The notes beneath the pieces were generated by a model, which made no database searches, was not told the DNA's origin, and saw only the letters and a program-made list of their open reading frames with translations. DNA of 64,000 bases from Eretmocerus hayati. Lineage: Eukaryota > Arthropoda > Insecta > Hymenoptera > Aphelinidae. The DNA lies in NCBI GenBank assembly GCA_029851415.1, contig CM056744.1, positions 116,034,838 through 116,098,837 of the forward strand, read 5' to 3'. Positions 50,836 through 64,000 of the stretch are shown in pieces (the stretch's first letter is position 1; each line of letters opens with the position of its first letter). The translations under genes were made by a program, and so were the position numbers.

Positions 50836-53800
50836 GAATCTGCAAATTTTGCAAAGTCGAGCAGCAGCTAATCCATGAATCTTGGATATACGCATGCAAG
50901 AAGAGCTAAAGTTTCTCTACGTTCTAGAGTTTGCTTTTGTTCAAGTTTATACAAAGAGAGCCTAATGGTGCAGCATGAGACTATCTGAATCCGTCTTCTC
51001 TTGAGTTTGCCGACGACTTTCGCGCCTCTATTTATTCATGAAAAGCTTCAGACGCGCGTATGTATGCTGCTGTAATTTTGAGGCAGTAATTCACACACCC
51101 TGAAAAAGAACACATAGTGTCTCATCTGAGATAATTCAAATTTAGAAACGTCAATTCGAGCAGATGTTGGAATATTTGGTCAGACACACATAACCTCAAA
51201 GTAGACCGTGATAATCGTCATCTGCATGCTCAATTTACCATATTTAGCGAGAAGATTCTTACAACGATGACAAAATTAAATATAACAGAGAGAACCGCAT
51301 GTAAGCGAACATAACAAAACAGTAGAGAACATACACAACTGTAGCAGAAGCAGCAGAAGCAGCGTAGGAGGACGAGAAGGAGATAAGCCTCGGTTGTTGT
51401 AATTCCCGCCAATTTATCGGTACAATAGTCAGATCGGTATCTCGATTCTCCGACAGTCTGGGTGAATCGCATATAGAGAGAGAGAGACAGGGACTGCAGT
51501 AGCAATTCGTCAGGGCTGCCTCTGCAATGGCACAAGCTCGTCGCGTCGTTGAGATAACCTAACAATATTGCATCCGAGCGGGGGCGCGAGCTAGCGATAA
51601 AATTGGCGGGAGTTGCAGATTTTATACTCTGTGTCGTCTGCTGCTGCTGCTGTTACTGATTCGAGTATGTTCCATTGTTCGATTTCAGGGACATCCAAGC
51701 CTCAAGCTACATAATGTATATAGTAAGGTTATCTCTTTTGGGGTGACTCGATTAGATTTCGTATTTGTATTACCAGGGTGTGGGTTGAGGTGATGGCTAT
51801 TACTTACCCTGGAGGCGTTTACTGATTGTACTGGACATTCAATTCCTTAAGAATATCGTGTGGTAGTAGTAGTAGTGATGACCGTTGGGGCTGTTGAGAA
51901 TGTTATTAGCACTGCTAATTGCGCCAATCTGGTGTGAGGGGAAAAATGAAGTCGCAGATGTTCGGGTGTATATCTTTTGGATGTCGGAATCAGGGATTGC
52001 GCGATGTGTATTCGAGATATTGTAATCGAAATTGGTTGTAAGACAGGCGAAGAGTGTGTAGAGTAATAATCAGTGTTACTCTAAGAGAATTATGAGCTTG
52101 GAGAAATTGTCGATTGAATTAGAATGCTCTTACGATGTTGAGGTTATGTATACGACTGGGATGAAACTAACCAACTTCTATTTGCCTTTGCTTTTGAATC
52201 TGAAGAAATCGAGATATGCGTAATTATAGTGTATCGACTGGCAGACAAATGTAATCAATTTAAGAGAAACTCGGTGTATTGCGTGACGATATAGGCTGCC
52301 GACGCGTATAGAGAGTCAATTACCAACGCAGTCTCATAGTATGTATATATAGTAGATGGGATATCATCAATAAGACAACTGGGAAGAATTGCTATAACTC
52401 GATTCGTTCGATTGCAATCTCGTCACATATGAATTGAGTATACAATCCGAGTCTGGCCTTTCGATTGAGTAATACTCTCTGATGTGTTGTATTCGAATGC
52501 AGAATCGACTATTGCAAAATCTGATGGTATAGAGAGTCTTGATACAGTAGTAGATGGCCTAAAAAAGTCATGCACACAAAGTATAAAGTGTTGACACTTT
52601 GAAAAACTTGGGCAGAAGCTCTGACCTTGAGCTCGATCATTGTAAGGTTGCAATTCATCATTCACTTATGGAACTCGAATAATCTTTACCTGATCTTGCA
52701 AAATTCCCACGTCTTGTTAACTGTATGTCGTGTGTGGAGATTGTAAGAGAATCGGGAAGGATATCTCTTTACCTGATGATACATTAACATTGGACAGTCG
52801 TCTATTTACCGTAAGAACTACTCACTTATTCGAGAAGACTTTTTAAAGGAATTTGACGCACATCGTATAGATCAAAATCAAAGATTCAAGTCATGTCATG
52901 ACCATTTTCAATATTCCATGGGTTAGAAGAAAAATTGTATCTTCCATAACCTCTACATGGGAGCAATCGTTCATTCGATCAGTTAGATTTCACGAAGCCA
53001 AGCCATGAAATTCATTTCTTCGATTGAATTCAAGATCAGAATCGCAATCTTTTCAAGGACTGCGTTGTGTAACGGATTTTCAATATGACTCGGATTCCTA
53101 GAAGTGAAGCGAGTTAAGGTCTCTGCAAATATTACCTAGAGAACCTATGAATCGAACTTTTCCACGTAAACAAACTCGTATTCCCATATTTACCATATAA
53201 TACATTTCACAGAAGCTCGTCTTCTCGAATCTCCTTTACTTATCAGTATAGTCACTCTTTCCTTCGTCAGCGTCACAACCTTCATACGTCACGTCAAAGT
53301 CTTGTTGCTTTCTTCGATGCACCAATAAATACAAGAAGAAAATGTATAGAGATAACGAAGGGTAGGCGCGTTTGTTGTTGTCCCACTAAAGTTTCTGCAT
53401 TATTTCTTCTCTATACTCTTAACAGTTCTGTGTCCTTATACCTTTCACGCAGTTTGAATAAAACATGGGTACCAAAAAGGGCGAGACTATGTTATCCCCT
53501 TATCTCTTTCAATTTCTTCAAACGAGTCCCTCAGTAACATACACACTAACATAACAATATCTTTAGAATATTCACTTTGAGTCTTTTCTGATGCAGCAGC
53601 ATCTCTTTGCCCAATTTGCAGACGAACTTCTCAGGCTCTGATTTATGACGACTTATCGATCGTATACGCAATCGTATCCCAACCATATATACCAGGAATA
53701 ATTCAATGGACGTCAAGGATAATACATGTAAGGTTATGTGTGTATGTGTGCAGTCGCGAGTCATTATTATATGGTATATCTACCTCGTGGTCAAAGTGGA

Positions 53801-54055
53801 AATGTGATGTAGACGGTAGAGGGTATAATATGGATTGAAGGTATACAGATATGGGGATGAAATTGAGGTTATGTGTGTGTGTGGGTATGGATGCACGTGG
53901 TATATAACGAGGGGTCGGGCATCAGGAGATGGAACACTGCGGTCTCTGAATCGCATCAAGGAAGATGACAAGAATGACCTCGAGGGTATTACGCGATGTA
54001 TCGAGGAGTTTGGATCGATTTTTAAGGTTATGTGTCTCTTCGACTGTATCGCATC

Positions 54056-54063
<8 letters not shown>

Positions 54064-54091
<28 letters not shown>
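54064..54091 (+). repeat. AT microsatellite next to a GT run
   Basis: A perfect AT alternation of about 14 units preceded by GTGTGTG. Confidence 0.95.
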
Positions 54092-57000
54092 CGGGTGGAT
54101 TCATATAGGGGAGAAAGTAGTGTGGTCGAATGGTCTATTGTGGATTTTGAATCGTATGAAACTGATCGATGATGATTTCAATGTGCTATGGGTGTATTGA
54201 AAAACAGCGAAGAGAGAAATGGTCATTCACCAATTTATCGCTCAATTCATTTATAATACGGGCTTTACCGCCATCTACGAGTTTATACCACTGAATATGG
54301 TAACTGTCTAACCTTACATTTCAAATAACGAATAAAATTGATTCTTGAGAAACGCCAGAAGAATTCTTCGAATGTATAGAAAATGAATTTAGAGCAACGG
54401 ATAGTCTATGATGATACTGTTATACTAAGAAACCAATTGAAAATCGAACGTTTGCGCTTTTATCGTGTCGTGTGTACCGCGGTCGTTTCTTTTTGCACTG
54501 TGATTCTTTGGAAAGTAGCGATGAATAACTAATGGGAAGCAAAATTGATGCTCGCGCTTTGCAGTGTGTGAGCATAAGGGTGCATTGGCAGAATAATTTT
54601 TCACTTGATTTCTTAGAATCTTACGTCATGTTCGTGGCTATGTCATAACTGCCAATTTTGTCTATAAAAAATTCAAAAAATTCACACACGCAAGCTACTA
54701 CCAACATATATCTCTCTCTCACACTCACATAACCTCACATGTATGAAATTTTGTGCAAACGTACTTCACTTGCAGATAGGAAAGTAGAGACACTATCGAA
54801 ATAGAGAGAGTGAGTGAGTGAGTAAGTGAAGGCGTAATAATCGACAGTCTGAGACGAACAAATTCCCTATGCAGAGGTTTCGAGTGAATAAAGAGGTGAG
54901 CTTCAATACTCCCTTGAGCTTTTTCTCTATAGTGGCGCGGGCTGCGGCGCGCACGGAGGGCATTAAACCTGCTCTCGGCAAATTGACGCTACATGTCGCC
55001 TCTACTACTCTCCTCCTCGTCCTTATATACCTTATATTCACTTTTTCACTATTATATTTCGCTTGAATTTCTAATACAGTGGCTATCGAACTGCCACTAC
55101 TAATACATCTGAAACTCTTTATAGATTGGCAAGACACTAGTATTAGAGACTTGAAAGAGTTGACTTGCTACTTTTTGCGATCATTGAGTGTTGGTGTCTA
55201 TGATGGATATTTACTAGAACTATCTGATCTTGTATTCTTGAAGTGGTCGTAGTGGCGGTTAGTGGCTTCCTGTTGGCTATAAAATTTCTATCATGGTACG
55301 GGATTGTTTTTTCCACGATTGGGAAAGGAGTGAAAACTAGTTGGTTAAGCTATAGGAGAACCTTATGGAGTCATTGATAGTTCATGATACGTACACAATC
55401 ACATGCAATGCCACTATGGGGCATTGATTGAATTATTGACGTTGCAATTCATCATTTGTTGATATCCCGAAAGATTTCATCAAATCTGAAGTTGACAAGT
55501 CGAAATTAATCAACAACTCGTCTCGTGTTTTTGTGTACCCTATATATAACTTTTCTCCAATATCTGCTTTTTGAACGAGCTGCGCATTTGGTTACTTCAT
55601 TAATAACGGATTATTTTGATTCTCATTAGACACAATTTTCTCCGATGTTTCTTCATTTGCAGGATCAGTATGTTTATTCAAATAAATCTGGTTCATGTAC
55701 TTTCGTCACTCTGGTTTACTCAAAATTACGCTAAGATGCAGCTCGAAATAACCTTAAAATTATCTCAATATTTAATCAATTGCAGATCTTGACTTAAGGT
55801 GATAAATTGTGATGAGCAGATGTGAAAATTTTCTAATTTTTGAAGATTCAAAAAATCCTAACAGGTCGTTGTGGAATCTATGTGTTCATCCACATTTCTT
55901 TCTATACACCAGTTGTTCAAGTATTCTTCTATCAAGTCACCCATCTTAACATCAGTTCACATAAGCACCTTACCAATCCGACCCATAACCTGTTTTCGCA
56001 AACACATATCGAATCCACAACGACCCTTCTCTCATACTCTTTTCAATTTGAAAATTCATCCAACGAAGCAGCTCTCCATCATGATTGTCCTCTGCACACT
56101 AATTTTTCTTCAAAAGTCCTTCACAACAAGAATTACATCCTCCTCGCGATCCCACGATTTACAGAACATCTTTGAAATCTATCCTCGATTTTAATCGTTG
56201 TCTCTTATACTCAAATGAAATATTCAATACTCGATCGATACGTCGCTCTATCTAACAAAAATCTTGCGCTTATTCACACAGCTTTACAAGAGATATCTAC
56301 ACATAACCTCAAATCTAAGCGGCAAAATTAGAGAGAATATCCATCAATGCTCTCATAAAAATTTCAAATTGTGTACTAATCTCTCATACTCGATCTCTGA
56401 AAATGAATCTGTCGATTGTTTGCCAAACGTATACTAATAGCTCTTCAGATGTTTTGCCTCGAAGAAAATTTGCTCAACCAGGAGAGTAAGCTCTTTCTAT
56501 TTTACCTGTGGTTGGTTGTAAAGCTCTTAATGACTGAGTAAACACATACACGCATATCGCATATTACCAACTTTTGTATACCTTCTGAATCACTCGTTAA
56601 ATAAGAGTTGCTTTTTTTTCGAAAAGAAGAGCTTTAATGTAGATTTTGATCTCCGAGTTTCATGCTATACTGCTGAGAGTAATAATTACGATTTTCGAAA
56701 GGGAAAAGAAGCTCTTTAGGTATATAGGTTTAGTGGGAATTGGAGAAGCTCTTTGAATTTCCATTAAACGTGATCGATGCACTTTGCAAGCTCTCCCTAT
56801 ATACATATAGTATGAATTTTATAGACCAGTAAGTGCAGCCAGTATAACCATCGCACCGTCACATCTGATAATACCTTCTCCTATATCGATATCGAATTTC
56901 CTAACCTCCCTCTCATCCATCAATCTTGATCTATATAAAATTCTCAAATAGCTTATATGCTCAAGATACTCCTTTATCGACTCTTCTACTAGCTATCATT

Positions 57001-59632
57001 ATATAAATGCAATAGCTCAAGTACAAATAGAGCTTGCATTACGGTAAATCGGAGAATAAGTAACCTTCCCTCTCTCCCTCTCTCTTTCTCTCTTTGCAAA
57101 ACTCGCTCAATTGTAATACCATAAGCTGCACGAACACAACCGACAATTGCGCGTTTGAGATATCCCAGTGATTAGAGTAAATGCCTTGTACTTTTTTTTT
57201 GCGATATGACATATAACCTTTTGTAGTCGTTATCTCAAAGTACAAACTGCCATTTCAACAGTACTAATGTAAACACAATACGAAAGCCTACACTTATACT
57301 TTGGGGGGGTAATAAAACTTTTCAAATTTCGCGCGCAAGCTTTGTATGTATAGAAGAGAAACCGCAAGCTCGAATTAAGAGCCTTTCAACACGCTAATTT
57401 CCTCTTTCTCATTTCATACATTAAACTCTTCATGGAAAAGCCACTCTCGAGCCATAAGAAAATTGTTCGATCACTACTACCCTTTACACTCACTCTTTCT
57501 CTCTCTCTGTCTGTAACTCCTGTATACAAACTCAAGCTCGCACGAGCCTTACGCTATGCACACATCAGACTCGATTATAGTGTATACATCTACTACTTCA
57601 CTTTCATACTCATCATCATCTCTCTCGTATCAATTCGCAATCGCGTATATTCCCTATAATACGTGTGAGAGTTCGTCTACGTCTCGTATGTCTAGCGGAG
57701 CTTTGAATTTCGCGCGCAAAAGTCTGCCATTAATTTAATGGGTCTTCGTAGCCTTGTAAATGTACATGTGTCTCCCGAATAGCGAGATACATATATAGGT
57801 ATAACTTATTGCCTTCATTCAAACGCAATCGCAAATAGTAAGGCAGTGAATTCTTCACTTATACATAGTATACTCTTTGCCAATTTTGACGTTTTGATGA
57901 AAGCTCGCCTTTTCTTGTGAAGCTATCCATATATTGTATATATACCTTCCAGACGCTCGTATCGATAGAGCTTGCGAAGTTTATATGGGGGATATGTATA
58001 GGTATATGTATATAATGTTCGGTGTTGCTATTTTTAAAGCTTTTCGAGTAGTACTTCCGCTTCCACTGAATTAAATGAATGGGGAATCGTTGAGATTGTT
58101 TTGGTTCGCGTGAGAAAGGGAAACGTTGATGCTTATTTGATGTTGAGTGACGAGCTAACTATACATATACAAGCTTTATCAATTTCAAAAAGCGCGCGCC
58201 TCGCTCTCGATCCACTATATAATTCTTTCCATCGGAGTTCGCTATACAGAACTATATTCAAATTTAAAATTTCAATTAACGTTTTTTCGTTCCATTTTGA
58301 CTCTTGAATCTTCTTTCAATCATTTTTACACCAAGATTATACTTATTTACTATAATTGCATTCAAACTCCTGAGATATAACGACATTCGAATCATCAGTC
58401 AGTAAGTTCAAAATAATCAAAATTCAATGCCGCAACGAAGATAAATTCGGATAAATACCGTCATGCCAAGTGATTCTTCCATCACAAAACTGCGCGAATT
58501 TCCACCATCACTCTGTATCCTCAAAATTGAATTTTCGCGTTTGCTTTTGAGGTAGAAGTAACAATATTTGCCCTTCCATAACTTTCTAACGAATCCATCA
58601 TTTTTTACTTCCCATACATACATAATCCCACGTATGTCAACTTTAAATAGAGATAAAGCTTGCAAGCTCGCATGAGAAGAGTTTGAAAAAATTGTTACGC
58701 TTGAAAAATTCAACGCAGAGCAACAGTTCCAATGCGATAGTTTATTCTACGGAATATATATCCCACAAAGGGTTTACAAATACTTGTGTTCTTGCAACGA
58801 GCTATTTCAGCATCGACTATATACGATATTCGATATTCAACGACGACGAGAGTAAAAGGTTACTCTGTCCAGAAGAAAGAGTTGGAGCCATTATTACGCT
58901 ACACTCGCTCTTTTTATCATCCATTGGAGGTTTTCTGGAGAGAAAAAAAGCTCTCTTCGATGCTCGACATCAACGGATGGACGCGTTGCAGCGTGACGTT
59001 CTATAACGGATCTCTATAGGTCTTCTTCTATCTCTCTGTACATATACGTGGATTAAAAATAGTTTGCTTTTATGATGTGGTGAAGCTTTAACGGTCAGTA
59101 GTGAAGAAAATTATTCGAGTGATATTTTCGAAGCTTTCAAATCGAAATGCTATTACTCCGCTGGTATAGTATGTATATCCAGAACAATTTTTGTAAGAGA
59201 TGCTCCATATAGATCTGGAAGTATCACATACCGGATATCTCAGATCAAAAAAAATATTCCGGCTTCCGGTGGAAAAAAAAATGATTTGTACCGATTTCAT
59301 CAATTGACTCTTCCTCGTCGCAGAGCTTTTTATTAATAAAATTTTCCTGTAAATACATATGGGAGATACAAACAAAAAGTGCCGAGGGAATACATGCAAA
59401 CCTATGCTGCGTCACGCAATCATACGTAATTCACATCTTCAGCGTATCGTGCATCCATATTACATTCTTTCTTTCTCTATAGAGCGACGGAAAATCTGAG
59501 TTTCGCACGCGATATTTTCCTATGTATAGCAAAAAAAAACAACAACTCAAGCTCGTGTATGTATCTGTTTCACCCGGTAGTAGCTGTTGCGTGAGTATAT
59601 ATAGGGACAAAAAGCTACAATCGACACACATA

Positions 59633-59666
59633 CACCTGAAAATATATATATATATATATACAGGTG
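59633..59666. repeat. AT-rich hairpin bounded by CACCTG and CAGGTG
   Basis: CACCTG at 59633-59638 and its inverse CAGGTG at 59661-59666 enclose a largely self-complementary AT run. The right arm also reads CAG then GTGAAT, which looks like a weak fused splice site. Confidence 0.6.
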
Positions 59667-60681
59667 AATGATGAGGAGGTATCTCGTTGGTAGAGTACGG
59701 AAACGGGGTGAGATTGTGATCGACGTTTCATATATATACGGAGCAATCCGCACGTACACTAATTAAGATTTCCGATGACGACGTCGCCTATGTATGTGTA
59801 TATGTATCGCAAGCTCTCTGGTATACATTCTCACGTAATGTGACAAGAGTCTACTGATACATGACGGAAAGCTCAATAATCAGGTCAAGCCCAAAAACAG
59901 GCACATGAACGTTTCCTATCATACCGATTAATTCCCTATACATCAATGCGTACATCAGGCATGAATGTGTCTCTATGTGCACGTGTATGTGTGTGTATGT
60001 GTGGATCAGTACTCAGGAATCTTGAGGACGATTGGAGGGCATTATGTATATACTACATATATGCACAGAAATGGGGCCAAAAGGTAATCGATAGAGCTTC
60101 GCGCGCCGAATTGCCGTAACTCACCAACTTGGAACTAATCGCCCTCTGCCCAATTGTGGAACTTTGACATTTGAAGCCCTTTCGAGGAAACTCTTGCGAG
60201 TATTACTCCCAATTCGAAATATCGGACTAGATCACACACACACTTTTAGAGCTGAGAGCGTGACGCGTGACGCTTGTGACGAATGTGCAGAGGATCTCTA
60301 ATCATCGAGAGGAGGTTAGGAATGGTTATAGAGCTTGCGAGCTTTGAAATTACCGATTGCAACGGTTGGGCTGTTGAATTTTATGCCTTCAATTTTTGTT
60401 CATATGTGTGTGTGTAGATGTGGAGAGGTTAGGTGAGAAAAGTTGATCTAATCAAATGTAACGTTCGAGGAACTTTTCAAATTTCGATAGGTGTGACGTA
60501 TAGGAAAGAGGGAAAGTCACGTACGGTAACAAGTATTCGAATGATTTCGAATAGGAGCACAATTGCGAGAGGCAGTATCCAACGGTCGACTCTTGAATAC
60601 CGATTCCTTCATATCTTCTCCAGATACCTTTCGTACCTAAAATCATATATATAGACATAGATAGGTTAGAAATTCTCTGAA

Positions 60682-60706
60682 AGAGAGAGAGAGAGAGAGA
60701 GAGAGA
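60682..60706 (+). repeat. GA microsatellite
   Basis: A perfect GA/AG run of about 12 units. Confidence 0.95.
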
Positions 60707-62249
60707 TAGTGGACTGCGATGCGAAAACGTGACGGACCGTAGCTTCATCTCAACTGTGCAATTGCTTGAGAGGAATATGAAGCTTGCAAGCTCGATATTC
60801 CTCTAACGGAACTTTTTTATATGGCCTAGTAGGTATAGGTATGGGTAAGAGAGAGGAAGGATGAGCTTTGAAAGTTTGCCCGGGCGATTAGAGTCGGTTG
60901 GAGAGTTGCGCGTGGAATGCATAATTTTTATTCTGGAATTTGTATGGTGTGGTGGTGGTGGTGGTGGTGGTAGTTGATATCGCGGACTGAGCAGGTAACT
61001 CTATACACTTCTTGGAAGTTGAATTTTGAACAGGTTGGAGGAGATAAATTCCTGGAGGATTGAATTTTCAAGTTTGTATGGAATTATGCTCATCGTGTGG
61101 GTGGTGTTATTTGGTATCTTTTCATTGTTCGATCGGTAAAGTTTTACGGTTTATTGAAAATTTTCAAAGTGGTTTTTTCACTCTACCGATAAGAGATTGT
61201 ATGAACTGGTATTCACTTCGAATCGAATGTGAGCACGCATTCAAAAATTTGAAATTGGATTCGAGCACAATCGATGATAACCTTTTCACGTACACGTTTG
61301 CACGGAAGATATGGGAGAATTCAAATGAAAGGAGATGGAACACATGGATGTGTAGACAGAGAGGAGAGGAAATTTTCATAAAAGTATACCTTCTGGGGAA
61401 CGATTTTGCACCAGACTCGCATAATGATTCTTTAAAGGTGAGAAGAGAGAAGGAGAGACAAAATAGGAAGAGAAGGAAGAAAGAGAGAAACGGGTAATGG
61501 TAAAGATTTATTGTCGCATTAGTCGCTCGTTTGAAAATTCGAGGGTTTTCCTTTCGAAAAACATAGGCCTCTTCTTTCCCGATATTCCATAGCTTCACTT
61601 TGTATTGAAGAAAATAAAAGGTTAGAAACTTTAAAAGAGAGGAAGCTGTATATGGATGGTAGAGAGAGGGGAATAGATACAAGACGCGTCGAGAAAAAGC
61701 TTAATCGAATTTGCGCTAGTGTGTTCTTACCTCTTCTATCTTTGCTATATATAGCAAGAGGACCACCGAGTAAGTTATAAGCTTGCACAAGACAGATCCA
61801 GATAAATTGCTCTCTCGAGTCTCTCTCTCTCTGTATACCTTCTCTCTTGGGTACAAAAAGTGGAATCGCAGAACTCGATATTCCGTCTTGATATAAAAGG
61901 AAGCCAGAGCAGAGCTCATTTGACTCGATCGAAGCATTCGAAGCTCGTCAATCTATTACTTACGTTGTCTTTGGCTTATAAAATACAAAAAGAAAATACA
62001 CAGATTCCAATTGGATTTTCAAATAACGATATCTCGGCTATCCTTATATATCCGATTCATCATTGCAAATCCTTATCTGCTCTCTTTCAAGATTTCCATC
62101 TTCTTCAATCTCTCATTTCAACATCTTAAAAATCGCTTGCACCAATCAATCGCATGAATGAATTTTTTCCATCACTTGTTCACGAAATGACTTGAATTTA
62201 CACCTCAGTAGAGTCAGTCATCAGGTATACGTCTACTTATGCACTTGGT

Positions 62250-62272
62250 ACACCACCACCACCACCACCACC
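62250..62272 (+). repeat. ACC trinucleotide repeat
   Basis: About seven to eight perfect ACC units. Confidence 0.9.
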
Positions 62273-62640
62273 TATATTACTATACACATTACGCAATTCA
62301 ATTATACGGTTAGTCCTGTATAGTTACATAATAAGAAGTATATATAGGGCAATGATCTTGTATATAAAATCACGTTTATCAGTGTATGGTGGCGACGAAG
62401 CTATGCTGAGCAATTTAATCGTACCTCGAAATCGGACGTTCCGAAGTAAATTCCACGCAAAGGTTGAAGAAGCTCTTTTTGCTCACAGAGCGACGCGACC
62501 CTCTCATACCCTTTCCCTTTACCTTCTCTTAGTACAACACTGAATGTACAGTTGGCTTTTACCTATATAAAGGTATTTTATACTCTTTAGATTCAGAAGA
62601 AGACAGGAGACTGGTTTCCCCCATTTAACCTCACTTCTAA

Positions 62641-62671
62641 GTATGTATGTATGTATGCATGTATGTATGTA
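62641..62671 (+). repeat. GTAT tetranucleotide repeat
   Basis: About seven GTAT units with one substitution (GCAT). Confidence 0.9.
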
Positions 62672-64000
62672 GAGGTTATAAAGTGCATGGTGGTCGTAAC
62701 ATAGCTATGAGATAGATGCAAAATTAATGGTAGTCGATTATCTGTTGCCGGTTATGTATACGCCACTGCCATGCCGTGACCTTGACTCTCGTTTTTCACA
62801 CCTCGGTAATATGCTACTGGTAACTCTTGTATTTACCAAGTTCGGATGGTTTGATCAGCTGTTGCTCTCTGATGTCTCTTGCATATAATGTATAGTTATA
62901 TACCAATGAGTTGACGTTGTCTTGATCTCTGTGTAAAAAAAGTGAGCGATGGAGTTTGAATGACTCTGATTGTAAACCCTTTGGGATATGCGCCCGTACT
63001 CTTCGCGTGCGATTACGTTTTTAGCACAGATTATCTGCAATGATTCTGTTATGTCCATTGTATATTCCTGAGTGTTGCTTATATGGTTTGGGTCCTTTGG
63101 GAGGATTTGATGGTCATAATTGACGTCATACGGATGTTGAGCTCTTGATTTGGTTACTTCATATTTATGATTTCTTCAGAGTTGTCCTTGGATCCTTAAC
63201 TATCCGAAGAAGTTTGTACCGTCGCCAATGCTATTTAGAGTTTCTCAAATTGAAACCAGAATAAAAACACGGAATTAAAATTAGCATGATATTTAACAAT
63301 GTTTCCGTTATTCAACGAAAGATGATTGAGGTTATGTCCAGACGTCAACCTCGTTCATGATGAATTTCAATCATAAAAGTCAGCGCACTCTACAAACTCT
63401 TTTTACAAACTCATGAACCAACTTTATATCCGCTCGTCTTATTACCTCTCAATCATGTCAAAAGACACGATTAAATTTTCCCATTATACAAGCTATAATA
63501 CACCACACTTCATCCTCAAACAAGACACTGAATTCCCTCATTAGTGCTCGTATCATTTTTCTTGCCTCTCTTTCAACCTGTGTGACTTTTTTTCAACAAG
63601 TATGTATCCTTCGAAGCACTGCTCGCCTTCCTTCTGATACTTTACCGAACGAATCCATAGAAATTCCATGAACACGTCCTCCTCTCTTAGTCAGACTCCA
63701 CAGGAATGTCCATCGGGTATATAAGAGTATAGTTCCCACACACACGTATTATATATGGGTGAATAACTTGTAAAAAATGTCGCAAAACGGATATATGTCA
63801 TAAAGAGATATCCAACATTGTAAGATTCTATACAAAAAGCTTTGATACGATGGAGACACTTTGAGAGGTTTCAAACGCATCTTTGCAGTGTTTCTTAGGT
63901 GATTCAGTATACTCGTACACATAACCTCTTAGGGCATCAGAATGTGTTACACATATATATCTTTACAGATAGTCAAGTATTTTTCTAGAGAAGGTAAAGG

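Larger units (their letters stand above)
56789..61790. repeat. Second cluster of GAGCTTGC / GCAAGCTC words
   Basis: Copies or near copies are visible near 56789, 57031, 57370, 57532, 57967, 58658, 59547, 59809, 60331, 60781 and 61780. Those at 58658 and 60781 carry the palindromic GCTTGCAAGCTC core. They are on both strands with no shared flanks. Confidence 0.6.
43717..64000 (+). other. Downstream intron, segment 2: no gene
   Basis: No coding sequence is recognised to the window end. It contains the TCGAT-rich block (48899-49040), a GTA triplet run (49959-49982), AT runs (50589-50607, 54064-54091), a very long CT run (50764-50834), a GA run (60682-60706), GGT/CAC triplet runs (60948-60970, 62250-62272) and an ATGT tetranucleotide run (62641-62671). 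GAGCTTGC words are frequent at 56.7-61.8 kb. Open frames such as 61060-61497 (+, 145 codons) have no recognised homology. Confidence 0.6.

Noticed and set aside
61060..61497. 145-codon open frame on the + strand
   Set aside because: Its end is a purine-rich Arg/Lys/Glu low-complexity tail and the rest is not recognisable.

Overview
This window looks like the inside of one very large insect gene. The only coding sequence I can defend is a single 150-bp internal exon at 32724-32873 on the + strand. It is bounded by a good 3' splice site and a good 5' splice site and encodes 50 residues in phase 0/0. The peptide matches the DOMON domain of MOXD1-type DBH-like monooxygenases: it has a QDYHL segment, an ENKTHT segment and a TCDPRD segment. 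Everything else reads as intron, with more than 32.7 kb upstream of the exon and more than 31.1 kb downstream, so both introns run off the window. No other reading frame longer than 60 codons resembles a protein family I know. I see no rRNA, tRNA, CRISPR array or bacterial-type operon.

The organism is a eukaryote and almost certainly an insect, judged from the exon and from GT-AG introns rich in microsatellites. The many dispersed CATAACCT/AGGTTATG words remind me of hymenopteran genomes, but that is an impression and the order is not proven.

Layout, left to right. At 58-66 the + strand has a strong 3' splice site fused directly to a 5' splice site. The same zero-length-exon arrangement recurs at 7840/7841, 16033/16034 and 43710/43711, all on the strand of the exon. 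These are candidate recursive-splicing (ratchet) points dividing the giant introns; successive intervals are about 7.8, 8.2, 16.7 and 10.8 kb, with the exon separating the last two. A three-copy degenerate tandem repeat lies at 3979-4310. Three inverted-repeat elements sit in the upstream intron: a 595-bp element with 31-bp terminal inverted repeats and an apparent 6-bp target duplication (9814-10408), a 317-bp near-perfect hairpin with 118-bp arms (23808-24124), and a roughly 245-bp MITE-like element (26224-26468). A G-rich tract and an AC microsatellite lie just upstream of the exon.

The downstream intron has long GT and CT microsatellites (43227-43284, 50764-50834), a TCGAT-rich block (48899-49040), and two stretches (about 39-42 kb and 56.7-61.8 kb) rich in a palindromic GAGCTTGCAAGCTC-type word.

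The best candidate for something undescribed is the chain of ratchet points serving one monooxygenase gene. The long hairpin is the next most interesting item.
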